Source: CAYNFR01 sp964616755 (GTDB lineage Bacteria > Bacteroidota > Bacteroidia > Chitinophagales > Saprospiraceae). Taken from it: 64,000 nucleotides of DNA. Shown here piece after piece: positions 9,277 to 18,641 of this stretch; position 1 is the stretch's first letter; each line of letters starts with the position of its first letter. Both the position numbers and the translations under genes were made by a program. The stretch lies in contig CAZTSI010000014.1 of the NCBI GenBank assembly GCA_964616755.1, positions 4,052 to 68,051 on the forward strand, read 5' to 3'. Under the pieces are notes generated by a model, which was given only the letters and a program-made list of their open reading frames with translations, had not been told where the DNA came from and made no database searches.

Positions 9277-9769
9277 TACAAAATGTTTTAATGCCTTAAG
9301 TTAAGACCTGTTAAAATCTTAAGTCACTAAAGGCAAATATTGATATGTTCTGTGCTCATCTTCTAGTTTTTATTCATCTTCCTCACCAACAAAGGCGATT
9401 AGAGCTTGAGTCATTTTTCAGCTATCTTAGACAAAGATAATACCCGGACGACCAAGAGCCTCTAAGGCTTTGATGTTTTGTTTGAGGGCTCGATGTCTGG
9501 TATGAAGGCGGCATCAATTGTTGTGTTCAAAGTATGTCAAGATCGGACGGGCAATATGTGGTGGGGCGCTGGACAATGACTCTATCGATTTGAGGGCAAG
9601 CGCTTTTATCAAGGTAAGCAAAATGGCTCTTGGTAGTTTGTATAAAGCGAATTGAATTCACGGGAAATAAAAAAACTGATGAAATCCGTACTTTGCAAGC
9701 ATAATCAATATTCATTTTAAGGGGAAAGCCGAAAATCGCATTAATTAAGCACTCACAACAACCAAAATC
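9277..9769. other. Gene-free stretch
   Basis: No intact gene. On the minus strand between about 9376 and 9520 a short frame reads 'HRALKQNIKALEALGRPGIIFV' before a stop, which looks protein-like but is too short to identify. It may be the tail of a lost gene. I see no terminator or clear promoter. Confidence 0.4.
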
Positions 9770-10177
9770 ATGACAACCGAACAAAACATTCAAATTATTG
9801 ACGCTTTATATAAGGCTTTTTCAACGGGGGATATACCCACGGTTCTTGGATCAATGCATCCGGACATAGAATGGAACGAAGCCGAAAGCAATTCGCTAGC
9901 AGATGGAAATCCCTACATTGGTGCAAATGCAATTTTAGAAGGAGTATTTGCTCGCCTTGGTGCAATCAATGATCACTTTGATTTACTGGATATTAAAATC
10001 CACGGCATGAGTGGCAACATGATATTTGTCACCTTGCGATATGATGCTAAAGTAAAAGCTACTGGCAAGACCTATAATGCTCAAGCAGCTCATCTTTGGA
10101 CACTGAACGATGAGGGAAAAATTACTGCCTTTCAGCAATATGTTGATACAAAAAAGTTGGCAGACGCTGAAAAGTAG
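9770..10177 (+). CDS. SnoaL-like / NTF2-like domain protein
   Basis: 135 residues, a single NTF2-fold domain of the SnoaL / ketosteroid-isomerase-related kind: 'IDALYKAFSTGDIPTVLGSMHPDIEWNEAE' at the start, a 'YIGANAILEGVFARLG' segment in the middle, and a closing 'AAHLWTLNDEGKITAFQQYVDT'. Proteins of this type bind small hydrophobic ligands and some are isomerases or hydrolases; no catalytic role can be assigned here. No signal peptide. It stands alone between stretches without genes. Confidence 0.8.
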   Translation: MTTEQNIQIIDALYKAFSTGDIPTVLGSMHPDIEWNEAESNSLADGNPYIGANAILEGVFARLGAINDHFDLLDIKIHGMSGNMIFVTLRYDAKVKATGKTYNAQAAHLWTLNDEGKITAFQQYVDTKKLADAEK

Positions 10178-10716
10178 ATTTAATGGTATCTATTGATATG
10201 TGATTAAAAAAAACGCAAGCTGGCTCATGCAAGTCGCTGTATATTTTATAGGCCAAAGTTCAAGTCTCAACACTTCTCCATATACCTATATATCACTTAT
10301 GCAAAAGGCTGCGGTGCCTGCGGTGTGCTTATTTAACCTCATGGCCATCATTCATGCCTCAGCAACAAATTTCATACCTCCGCCACAGGAATTGCTAGCC
10401 GCTCAAGTCATAACCTTGTCAAATATAAGCGGGATTCTTCAATTAGACCATGCCCTAGTATCGTAACTCTTTGACGTTAGCCGTTACAATTATACTATAA
10501 AGATGCGCCGATCATGGGCCTGCACTTAGCGTATGATAAGCTCCATCTTCGCTCGAGCATAGACATTTAATTTAGTGTATAAAGTACAGTCCGAATCCTG
10601 CGAGTCTATTATCTCATAAGGGCACAAAAAAACGCCCTGCTAATTATATTAACAGGACGCCTCAAAACAAAACGAAAAACCAACTTTATCTTTAAGTGGC
10701 TGCTGAGCGGCAACCC
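10178..10716. other. Gene-free stretch with one terminator
   Basis: An 88-codon open frame at 10200-10466 begins with GTG and has no family pattern, so I do not count it. The only clear element is the intrinsic terminator of the minus-strand protease gene at about 10625-10660. Confidence 0.55.
10625..10660 (-). terminator. Intrinsic terminator of the DegP/DegQ-like gene
   Basis: Read on the minus strand, CGTCCTGTTAAT pairs with ATTAGCAGGGCG around a 3-base loop (12 pairs, two of them G-U in RNA), followed by seven T. It lies 56 bases past the stop codon of the protease gene. Confidence 0.85.
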
Positions 10717-11931
10717 TTAGATGCCCTGTCTCAATTTCACTTCTATTTTTTTCTTTTTACCATTTCTATCAACCTCTAAATTCACTATGTCGCCAACCTT
10801 AACAAACTTAAGTGCTGCGGTGAGATTTTCGTAATTGGTGATCATCTTACCATCTACTCCTACAATAACATCTCCCACTTCGACTCCTGCTGCTTCTGCT
10901 GAGCTTGGCAGTTTGCGACCGTAGCGATCATAAACAAAGCCTGCCACCACTACTCCATAATCGGCTTTAATATTCTTAAGCTCCTTTTTAGCTTCTTCAA
11001 GGTCAGCTATACTGATCCCCAACATAGCTCTACGTATGTCACCCCCAGATTCCTTAATTTCATCAATGACAATTTTGACTAAATTAGATGGGATCGCAAA
11101 AGAATAACCCGCATATACACCCGTCGGTGAAGAAATCGCGGTATTGATACCGATTAAATCGCCCTCTACATTGACTAGAGCACCACCACTATTGCCTGGA
11201 TTGACTACCGCATCGGTCTGGATAAATTCTTCAATGGTCTTTTGACCTTTAATAATATTCAAATTTCTACCTATGGCGCTGATAATACCTGCTGTGACCG
11301 TGGAGGTCAGGTTAAAAGGATTGCCCACGGCGACCACCCACTCGCCAACTTTTAACTTATCTGAATTGGCAAACTTGAGATTAGGAAAACTCTGACCCTC
11401 TATTTTAATTAGCGCAATATCTGTGCTTGGGTCAGTACCTATTTTCTTGGCATCGTATACTTTACCGTCTTGTGTAGTGACCTGTAGCACATCAGCAAAA
11501 CCAACGACATGGTTGTTCGTGACAATATATCCATCTTTAGTGATTAGGACACCAGAGCCAGTGCCCGCCTGAGGACTATTGTTTCTTCGTCCACCAAAAA
11601 AATCTTCCCAAAAATCATACTGGCCTCGTTGACGACGACTGGCATACTCATCGAAATCGCTAGTCTTAGCAGTGATATGAACCACCGCAGGGTTAGCCTT
11701 TTCGGCAGCTACAACAAAATTTGTGTAAATGTTGTCATTACTATTGTTTGAGAGCGGCTCGCGGTAAGAAGTGTTGTACTCCTTAGGCGACTCGGCTTGG
11801 TCTATAATGACTGAATCTTTACTAAAATAATTGAATGCGCCCAGAGTAATGGCTCCACCCAACACCGCAGCGCTAACAAGTTGAAGGAAATTTTTCATTG
11901 TTGGCAGTTTTGTAGTTTTATTAAAGTTCAT
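10717..11931 (-). CDS. Periplasmic serine protease, DegP/DegQ (HtrA) family, single PDZ
   Basis: 404 residues. An N-terminal membrane anchor or signal (about 13-36) is followed by a trypsin-like domain with the triad H141 (TNNHVV), D171 (TDIALIKI) and S248 (GNSGGALVN). One PDZ domain follows (about 300-400, 'AAGVEVGDVIVGVDGK'). Most Bacteroidota DegP/DegQ proteins carry two PDZ domains, so this is the shorter DegS/HtrA-like layout and probably assembles as trimers. The serine-rich linker and the aromatic stretch 'YDFWEDFFGG' (105-114) resemble the LA loop. The start could be at residue 1 or at M12 (MKNFLQL), which gives the cleaner signal. Role: degradation or refolding of damaged envelope proteins. 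Confidence 0.92.
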   Translation of the reverse strand: MNFNKTTKLPTMKNFLQLVSAAVLGGAITLGAFNYFSKDSVIIDQAESPKEYNTSYREPLSNNSNDNIYTNFVVAAEKANPAVVHITAKTSDFDEYASRRQRGQYDFWEDFFGGRRNNSPQAGTGSGVLITKDGYIVTNNHVVGFADVLQVTTQDGKVYDAKKIGTDPSTDIALIKIEGQSFPNLKFANSDKLKVGEWVVAVGNPFNLTSTVTAGIISAIGRNLNIIKGQKTIEEFIQTDAVVNPGNSGGALVNVEGDLIGINTAISSPTGVYAGYSFAIPSNLVKIVIDEIKESGGDIRRAMLGISIADLEEAKKELKNIKADYGVVVAGFVYDRYGRKLPSSAEAAGVEVGDVIVGVDGKMITNYENLTAALKFVKVGDIVNLEVDRNGKKKKIEVKLRQGI

Positions 11932-12058
11932 TCAAAACGCCTCAAAAAATCCCATTGTTTCTTATCATTTGATCCTTAACATGAACTTAACAGAACAAAC
12001 TTGCAACTGTAGATTAACAAACATTTTTAGACAACGAACCTCCCTAAGACACATCAAA

Positions 12059-12892
12059 TCACGACCCTTTGCACGCATCAGCAATGCCCAAGACATATTT
12101 GTTGATAACATCAATCGATGTTGCAGTCTCGCTTCCTTGAAAACCTGAAATTCTATCAAGGGTTACATTGGCTTGAAAAAATTTTGTTAGCGGAAGAGAG
12201 GCTGGGAAATAAGACCAATGCCATCTTTCTTCTTCATATCCTGTTCTACCTTGAGACTTGTCGGTATAAGGGCGGCAAAAGCCATAGGTAGCAGCATTTT
12301 TTTCGAGCCAATCCAAGATTCTTTTGCCCTCGCCGCTAGCGAAATAATCATTTGAAAAACTATTAAGGTCAATATCAGTGCCCCAATGATGGCGCGATGT
12401 GCCTGGCATAGAGCTATATAGTAAGATTTTTAACGCTCGATCATGCGGATCCGCTATATCACTTGCTTTTATGCCATCCGAAAGTTCTGTTTCGCCGGTC
12501 CACTTTCTTTCCCAAATGCCTTTTTGATAGTCAAAATTTCTAGTCGCCGAACGAATAATCAAGGTCACACCTTCTTCTTTAGCAGCCGCATGCATCTTCA
12601 CGAAGGAATCAAAAGCTGCTTTGAGCATCCACATACCTTCTCTGTCCGCAAACTCTTTAGGAATCATGGTGAAGGAGCTATGGGTCGTTGGATCAAAATG
12701 ACCCATCACAAGATCTATCGATTGCAACGCTGAAAAATCCCTTAAATCCAAACTATCAGCAGAGGCTGAATCCAATGCGTTGTGTTCTGAAGTAGAGCTT
12801 GATAAATTACAAGATACGACTAAACACGAAATGTGTATGACTAATATCGATCTAAGCATAAGGAGAAGGCACAAATTTTGATGAATAGACAT
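12059..12892 (-). CDS. VanY-type D-alanyl-D-alanine carboxypeptidase (M15) lipoprotein
   Basis: 277 residues. A lipobox ends at C28 (LVVSC), so the mature protein is an envelope lipoprotein; the more likely start is M12 (base 12859), which gives a signal peptide of normal length. The M15 zinc motif S-x-H-x2-G-x3-D is SRHHWGTDID, with H168 and D175, and the third ligand is H225 in WHWSYFP. The 'SATRNFDYQKGIWERKW' stretch is the usual substrate-side helix. It should trim D-Ala from peptidoglycan stem peptides. It lies upstream of the DegP-like protease on the same strand with a gap of about 130 bases. Confidence 0.88.
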   Translation of the reverse strand: MSIHQNLCLLLMLRSILVIHISCLVVSCNLSSSTSEHNALDSASADSLDLRDFSALQSIDLVMGHFDPTTHSSFTMIPKEFADREGMWMLKAAFDSFVKMHAAAKEEGVTLIIRSATRNFDYQKGIWERKWTGETELSDGIKASDIADPHDRALKILLYSSMPGTSRHHWGTDIDLNSFSNDYFASGEGKRILDWLEKNAATYGFCRPYTDKSQGRTGYEEERWHWSYFPASLPLTKFFQANVTLDRISGFQGSETATSIDVINKYVLGIADACKGS

Positions 12893-13097
12893 CCGTCATC
12901 TACTCAAGGTCAGTGATCATTTCTGCATATCAAAAGTTCGTTCCCCAAAACGACTTCAGATTATAGATACCAAGGTACGTCTTCTTGAGAAAATGTCCAT
13001 TATAAATAAATGACTCTTGCCTTTGCAATGTTAAAATTTAGCCCGGCACATCAAAGCTCATTTTCGTTCTATCATTCCCCTTTTTAGGACGATCTCC

Positions 13098-15476
13098 TTA
13101 GTCGTCTAGCTCTGCCAACTCCTCTATGACCATTTTTAAGCGGTTATAATGTGCTTTATGCAGAGGAACTGAAGCCTTTTTGCGAAGTTTCTCTACGATA
13201 AGAATAGCCGATTCTAGCGCATATTGACCTAGTGCCTTCACGGAGGCACTAGCTTTACTATCTTCAGCTATTTTTCCTAATATGACGGTGTATTCGCCTT
13301 GAAGTTCTAGGAGATTTTGATCAGGGTTGTTGGTGAAAAGAGCTGTATGTAGAATGTCCACCATCTGTGGAGCTAATGCACTAGACTGTTTTACCAATCT
13401 ATCAAGACGTTCTATATCCAACAGTCGATTTAAGATTCTCTTTTGGACATTTGATACCTGAGGCAATTCACCCGTGCTGGGTAAAAGACCTCGCACAGAC
13501 ACTGGACTCAGCCAATAAGGAGTGGTGATGGCCTCATCACAAACAAACCGGATAGCTCGTAATTGATCTTGCATGCTGACGGGCGTGTGCACTTGACCTT
13601 GTTGATCCGTTGTTTTAAGTACCTGGACTACCCCACCCACATTGGTGATAACATGATTGACATATCGACTATACACTCCTAACATCTCGTCATATAGCTC
13701 CGCTACATCATCATAATTTTCGCCGGCTGTTGAGGTCCATTTTTTTAGATTCTCGGCAACAACTCTTAGATTCTTTAATCCATACGTAGAGGCTTTCATA
13801 TTGTCATCCCCCACGGACTCCGTTTGTGCGGTTGGATCTGATGGGGGATTACCGCCACCAAACATATAGATTGGATCGCCTTCCTTTTCTTTAATCCATT
13901 GTCTTAGCGTCGGCAACTCTTGATTAGGTGTCGAGATATTGTTTAAATATCTGTACCCCCAGTTAATAGCGTAATGGTCGTAAGGGCCCAGTTGTCGCAC
14001 AAACCGGATTCCCACGTCGCCAGGCTGGGCGATGTAATTGTATCGCGCATAATCCATAATAGTGGTCGCAATACCGTATTCTTGGGTAAAAGTACCCGAA
14101 CGAAGCGAGTCTACAGGATATGCTGCGCTCGCTTTCATATTGTGCGGTAAGCCTAAGGCATGACCTATTTCGTGAGAAATAACCCTCCGCATCATTTCTC
14201 CAATTTCTTCTTCGGGGGTATCGAGTGAGCGAGCCAATGGATTGGCCGCACCTGTTTCTAGTAAATATCTGTTGCGGTAAGATCGCAAATGATTATGATA
14301 CCAGATGATATCACTCTCAATGATTTCTCCGCTGCGAGGATCACTAACACTAGGGCCGACAGCATTTCGTGTGGTACTAGCCACATATCTTACGACGCTA
14401 TACCTCGCATCTTCTGGACTAAATTCGGGATCCTCGTCTGGACTCGGGGGATCGAGACAGATAATTGCCTTTTTAAATCCGGCAGTGGCAAAGCATTCGT
14501 TCCAATCTTCTACGCCCTGCTTAAAGTATTTGCGCCATTTAAGGGGCGTTGCTGGATCAAGGTAATAGACAATTGGTTTGATCGGCGTGACGAGTTCTCC
14601 CCTTTCATATGCGGCAGGGTCAGAAGGCTCTAAACGCCACCGTCTGATATATCTTTTTTGATCTGATTTGAGTGCCTCTGAACTGTAGTCAATTTGGCCG
14701 ACGGTAAACCATCCAACCCGCTGATCGTATAGGCGCGGCGTCATGGGCTCAGTAGGAAGGAGAATAAAAGACTGATTCATAAGCATTGTCATCGACTCGC
14801 TATTGTCTCTCCCCGGAGCTTCTGTCGCATCAAAGGTCATAATGTGACGGACTTCTGTATTGATAGGGTAGCTACGAGCGGCCTCAATAAATGATCTGTC
14901 TTTGTCTAGACCCTTAACACCATATTGTTTTCTTAGCCGAGAATTTAGCCCACTCAAGGCTTTAATATCTGTATTAAATAAACTACTTACTTCAATCAGA
15001 TACGCGGTGCCATCGTCATTCATAGCTTTAATATCAAATGTCTTAATGATGGGTTCAAAATTGTTAGCGCTGACTGACAGATGAATCGGATCTACTTCAT
15101 TAGATATGTTTTGAAAGGATATGGCTCTTAGTAAGATTTTATTTTGCATTTTTTGCCAATGAATCACTTGCTCACCCACCTTACTGCCAGCATTTATATA
15201 AGGACTAAAGTTAGCGGGGACTTTTGCTATGCGGCTGACAAGTAGTATATCTTTTTCAAGAAGGGAGTCTGGCAGTAAAAAATAGAGTTTGTCATCTACA
15301 AAATAACAGGTAAAGAGCCCCTCATCTCTTTTTGTACTGTCTTTGACAACATCGGTGATAGAGATGACCTTATCTTCTTTTTTCGTTTCTTCTTTTGAAG
15401 AATTAGGCTGCGCTAGAGCTAAACATTGGATGCTTAACGTAGCCATCCAAAAGGCAATCATTCTTTTAATTTTCAT
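13098..15476 (-). CDS. Large secreted zinc metalloprotease (DUF5117/DUF5118 metzincin type)
   Basis: 792 residues with a signal peptide (about 1-22, 'LSIQCLALAQ'). The long N-terminal region ('LFTCYFVDDKLYFLLPDSLLEKDILLVSR') fits DUF5118/DUF5117, and the catalytic part has the extended metzincin site HEIGHALGLPH (435-445), preceded by 'SDIIWYHNHLRSYRNRYL'. A C-terminal helical part follows ('LRAIRFVCDEAITTPYWLSP'). Such proteins are common in Bacteroidota, sit in the periplasm or outside, and have unknown targets. No T9SS C-terminal sorting domain is visible. It is a single gene; a weak hairpin overlaps its stop codon. Confidence 0.9.
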   Translation of the reverse strand: MKIKRMIAFWMATLSIQCLALAQPNSSKEETKKEDKVISITDVVKDSTKRDEGLFTCYFVDDKLYFLLPDSLLEKDILLVSRIAKVPANFSPYINAGSKVGEQVIHWQKMQNKILLRAISFQNISNEVDPIHLSVSANNFEPIIKTFDIKAMNDDGTAYLIEVSSLFNTDIKALSGLNSRLRKQYGVKGLDKDRSFIEAARSYPINTEVRHIMTFDATEAPGRDNSESMTMLMNQSFILLPTEPMTPRLYDQRVGWFTVGQIDYSSEALKSDQKRYIRRWRLEPSDPAAYERGELVTPIKPIVYYLDPATPLKWRKYFKQGVEDWNECFATAGFKKAIICLDPPSPDEDPEFSPEDARYSVVRYVASTTRNAVGPSVSDPRSGEIIESDIIWYHNHLRSYRNRYLLETGAANPLARSLDTPEEEIGEMMRRVISHEIGHALGLPHNMKASAAYPVDSLRSGTFTQEYGIATTIMDYARYNYIAQPGDVGIRFVRQLGPYDHYAINWGYRYLNNISTPNQELPTLRQWIKEKEGDPIYMFGGGNPPSDPTAQTESVGDDNMKASTYGLKNLRVVAENLKKWTSTAGENYDDVAELYDEMLGVYSRYVNHVITNVGGVVQVLKTTDQQGQVHTPVSMQDQLRAIRFVCDEAITTPYWLSPVSVRGLLPSTGELPQVSNVQKRILNRLLDIERLDRLVKQSSALAPQMVDILHTALFTNNPDQNLLELQGEYTVILGKIAEDSKASASVKALGQYALESAILIVEKLRKKASVPLHKAHYNRLKMVIEELAELDD

Positions 15477-15696
15477 AAATTAGGGGTTCTATTACATTTG
15501 TCTAAGATCGAAAAATAAGTCTCTCTGCACTCTAGTCACTATGTTCTTTCAATTTAACACCAAATTAACGAAATGGTCTAACGGCCATACGTTGTGCCAA
15601 AAATTGGCCTAAATGTTTATACTATATCGATTCTTCAAACCTCAAAGCTGCGACACGATTCAACTTGTGATATGGGCCTATTCCATTTTATGATAC

Positions 15697-17154
15697 TCAA
15701 TAGTATTCGGCATCGCCAGGGCCCTTGCGTTGATATTCGAAAGTTTCGGTTTTTTTATGATAACCAAAGGAGTGTTTTGTCTTAATGATCTCGACTACTT
15801 CAGGAGGAAGCGCATGTTCCCATGTTCCTTCTTCGTTGTTGGCAATCATGTTGAAAATACGTCCAGGTATAATGTCCAATAAGCTAGCGTCATAACCTTC
15901 TACCTCTACGATTTGTCGATTGTCTGTGAGATGTTGATATAGAAATCTTATTTCTTCTGGAATGGGGAGGGTATCTACATGTACAAGGGCATCGCCTTCT
16001 TTCTCTCTAGCCGGATAAGCATACACTGTTATATTTCGGCTAAACAATTCGCCAAAGGCTGTTAGCAAGCTACCCCCTTTGTGGTTTTCGTATTTGTCAA
16101 TGATGGTTTCGAGCAATTCATGAACTCCCATCACAATACCGATGCGTTGTACTCTATAATCACTCAGATAGTTGAAAAGGTGTTGGTGATTATTGCAATT
16201 ACTAATAATGACGGTATGCCCGAGGGCACACAGCATATCCGTACGATCTAAGAAATCTTGTTCATTTAATTCCCAAAATCGGGTGAGATTGTCCATCGTG
16301 ATCTCTGCCAAAAGTTCGCACGCTTCGGGCCTGTTTCCCGTTTCCCTCTTAAATTGTTCAAAAGAAGATTCGAACGCGTCTTTCGTTACCAAAGTTGGGG
16401 GTCTAAAATGCCCCCTTACGATCATGAGTTCTTTGCGATAGAGAAATTCTGAAGCGTGCAAACTCTGCTTATTAGCATCAAAAATGCATACTTCGGACAA
16501 ACCATTTTTGACCAAATACAGACAGAGTAATCGATTGTCATATCGATCAAATGCCGGCCCAGATACGCGCACCATATCGATCTCTATACGACTCTTCAAC
16601 CCGTCTAAGAGCGAGACAATAAACTCCTCTGGATTTTCGCGATAATAAAAGCAGGCATAAATCAAATTAACCCCCAAAATACCAATGGCCTCTTGCTGCT
16701 GTCGGTTATTTTTATCGAGCATTTTGACATGCATGACAACATCATTCGACGCGGAGCCTGGATAATGCATAAAACGAATGCCTACCCAACCGTTACCTTT
16801 TATGGTACGTTGATAATTGATTGCCTGAACGGTGTCCGCAAAAACAAAAAAATTGGTATCCATGCGTACGTTCGTCAAGCGCTCCTCAATGAGCGAATAC
16901 TCGTGATTGAGCATTTTCAAGACGCGATTTTCGCACACATATCGACCCGATTCCTCAATACCATAAATGGCGTCCGAATATGTTTTATCATACGCAGACA
17001 TGGTTTTGGCTATGGTGCCAGCGGCAGCACCTACCTGAAAAAAGTATCGCGCCACCTCTTGCCCTGCGCCGATTTCTGCGAAGGTGCCATAAACGCGATC
17101 ATTGAGATTGAGTTCGAGTGCTTTTTGTTCTGTTTTAAGAATCTGCCTGCTCAT
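15697..17154 (-). CDS. Conserved protein of uncertain function
   Basis: 485 residues, no signal peptide or membrane segment. The N-terminus 'YGTFAEIGAGQEVARYFFQVG' (22-42) and 'AKTMSAYDK' are, as I recall, nearly invariant in a widespread but uncharacterised bacterial family; database names such as nicotinate-nucleotide adenylyltransferase or TonB-dependent receptor have been attached to it without support I can see. No HxGH nucleotidyl-transferase motif is present, which argues against the first name. The middle ('GWVGIRFMHYPGSASNDVVMHVKMLD') and 'GILGVNLIYACFYY' are also well ordered. A likely -7 promoter box lies 23 bases upstream of the start codon. Function unassigned. Confidence 0.85.
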   Translation of the reverse strand: MSRQILKTEQKALELNLNDRVYGTFAEIGAGQEVARYFFQVGAAAGTIAKTMSAYDKTYSDAIYGIEESGRYVCENRVLKMLNHEYSLIEERLTNVRMDTNFFVFADTVQAINYQRTIKGNGWVGIRFMHYPGSASNDVVMHVKMLDKNNRQQQEAIGILGVNLIYACFYYRENPEEFIVSLLDGLKSRIEIDMVRVSGPAFDRYDNRLLCLYLVKNGLSEVCIFDANKQSLHASEFLYRKELMIVRGHFRPPTLVTKDAFESSFEQFKRETGNRPEACELLAEITMDNLTRFWELNEQDFLDRTDMLCALGHTVIISNCNNHQHLFNYLSDYRVQRIGIVMGVHELLETIIDKYENHKGGSLLTAFGELFSRNITVYAYPAREKEGDALVHVDTLPIPEEIRFLYQHLTDNRQIVEVEGYDASLLDIIPGRIFNMIANNEEGTWEHALPPEVVEIIKTKHSFGYHKKTETFEYQRKGPGDAEYY

Positions 17155-17176
17155 ACTTCCTCGTTGTGTATGGGCA

Positions 17177-17184
17177 CAAAAGTA
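17177..17184 (-). promoter_or_regulatory. Candidate -7 promoter box for the 15697-17154 gene
   Basis: On the minus strand the sequence is TACTTTTG, matching the Bacteroidota -7 consensus TAnnTTTG, 23 bases before the start codon. No clear TTG at the expected -33 distance is seen, so this is tentative. Confidence 0.4.
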
Positions 17185-17451
17185 AGTCTATCTTATGGAA
17201 CTCATACGTCATTCGTGAGTGTCAATTCATCAAGATAAGACAGCCGATAAAAAGACCCATTCCTGATGGGCAAAAATGTGCTGCTCAATTTATCGCAGAT
17301 GGCGTCATGAATTATCCCCTTATATTTTTCTTTGATACCGCCTTTCTTCATTTGACCAAGCGCTACTTTGCACCAATAGAAAGGAACAATAATGGGCGAG
17401 AGGCACCAATATGTTTACTTTTACCCATTATGTTGTTAAAAGCATAGGTCT

Positions 17452-18414
17452 ATGAAAAGCACTAGATATTTGAATGTGGCTATAGCGCAATTGTCACCCG
17501 TCTGGCTCAACAAGAAATTGACGATTCAAAAAATCGAGGCGGCGATCATTGAGGCAGCACATCAAAAAGCAGCGTTGGTTTGTTTTGGGGAGAGTCTGTT
17601 GCCGGGCTATCCTTTTTGGCTTTCGACGACAGGAGGTGCACGCTTTAATGACACGGTGCAAAAGGAAATCTTCGCGCATTACCTGCAAGAAGCAATAAAT
17701 ATTGAAACTGGAGACTTGCGATCCATTTGCGCGCTGGCGAAGGAACACAACATTTCTGTCTACTTAGGTTGTGCAGAGGCCGCCACTGACAGAGGAGGGC
17801 ACAGTATTTATTGTAGTCTGGTGTATATCGATGCCTGCGGCGAAATACAATCCGTACACCGCAAGTTAATGCCCACATACGAAGAACGCCTTGCTTGGAG
17901 TACAGGCGACGGTCATGGATTGCGCGTACATGCATTGCACGATTTTACCCTTGGTGGTCTAAATTGTTGGGAGAATTGGATGCCTCTAGCTCGGACAGCC
18001 CTGTATGCGCAAGGCGAAAACCTACACGTAGCTACATGGCCAGGCAGCCTCCATAACACTGAATATCTGACCAGACATATCGCCCAAGAAAACAGAATGT
18101 ACGTTATCTCGGTCAGCGGCCTGTTGACCAAAGAGCATATTAGTCAGACCATACCTCATTACGAATTAATCTCCCGTTCATCACCAGATGTTATGAGTAA
18201 TGGAGGCTCATGTATAGCGGCCCCTGATGGCAGCTGGGTCATAGAACCTATATTGAATCAGGAGATCGTCGTTACTGCCCAGATTGATATTATAGAAGTT
18301 CGCAAAGAGAGACAAAATTTTGATCCAAACGGCCACTATTCTCGCCCAGATGTGTTTTCGTTAGAAGTGAATCGCGAACGGCAGAGGCTTGTATCCTTTC
18401 AAGGTGGCGAGTGA
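17452..18414 (+). CDS. Nitrilase (aliphatic/arylacetonitrilase-type, branch 1)
   Basis: 320 residues. The catalytic triad is E47 (GESLLPGYPFW), K138 (HRKLMPTYEER) and C172 (GGLNCWENWMPLAR). The C-W-E after the nucleophile, with 'LLPGYP' and the 'RPDVFSL' C-terminal stretch, mark a true nitrilase (nitrile to carboxylate plus ammonia) or a cyanide hydratase relative rather than an amidase. The C-terminus is short for a helix-forming nitrilase. Cytosolic. It is head-to-head with the conserved gene at 15697-17154 across about 300 bases, but no functional link is known. The natural nitrile cannot be read from sequence. Confidence 0.88.
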   Translation: MKSTRYLNVAIAQLSPVWLNKKLTIQKIEAAIIEAAHQKAALVCFGESLLPGYPFWLSTTGGARFNDTVQKEIFAHYLQEAINIETGDLRSICALAKEHNISVYLGCAEAATDRGGHSIYCSLVYIDACGEIQSVHRKLMPTYEERLAWSTGDGHGLRVHALHDFTLGGLNCWENWMPLARTALYAQGENLHVATWPGSLHNTEYLTRHIAQENRMYVISVSGLLTKEHISQTIPHYELISRSSPDVMSNGGSCIAAPDGSWVIEPILNQEIVVTAQIDIIEVRKERQNFDPNGHYSRPDVFSLEVNRERQRLVSFQGGE

Positions 18415-18641
18415 GGAGGGGTATATTAATCAAATATCTTTCACCTTTAGAAGTGAAAGTAATAATTAACCATGCTGCACTTGTTTGTTGAACGTATAAT
18501 ATATTCTGAAATCGAAAAACACTTATTTTAAAGAACATCTGAAACATTCGAGTTTCCACTTTTCGAGTTGCTCGACGTAAAACGCTCTTCTAATCATTGA
18601 TTTGACACACAGGATTGTTAGCTTCATCACCCTACGAAGCC

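Noticed and set aside
9376..9520. Short minus-strand piece thought to be a transposase tail
   Set aside because: Too short and without any catalytic or terminal-repeat signal to call a mobile element.
10200..10466. Plus-strand open frame of 88 codons with GTG start
   Set aside because: No recognisable pattern, no upstream signal, and isolated; probably chance.
17166..17447. Plus-strand open frame between two divergent genes
   Set aside because: It covers the promoter region of both neighbours and has no family pattern.
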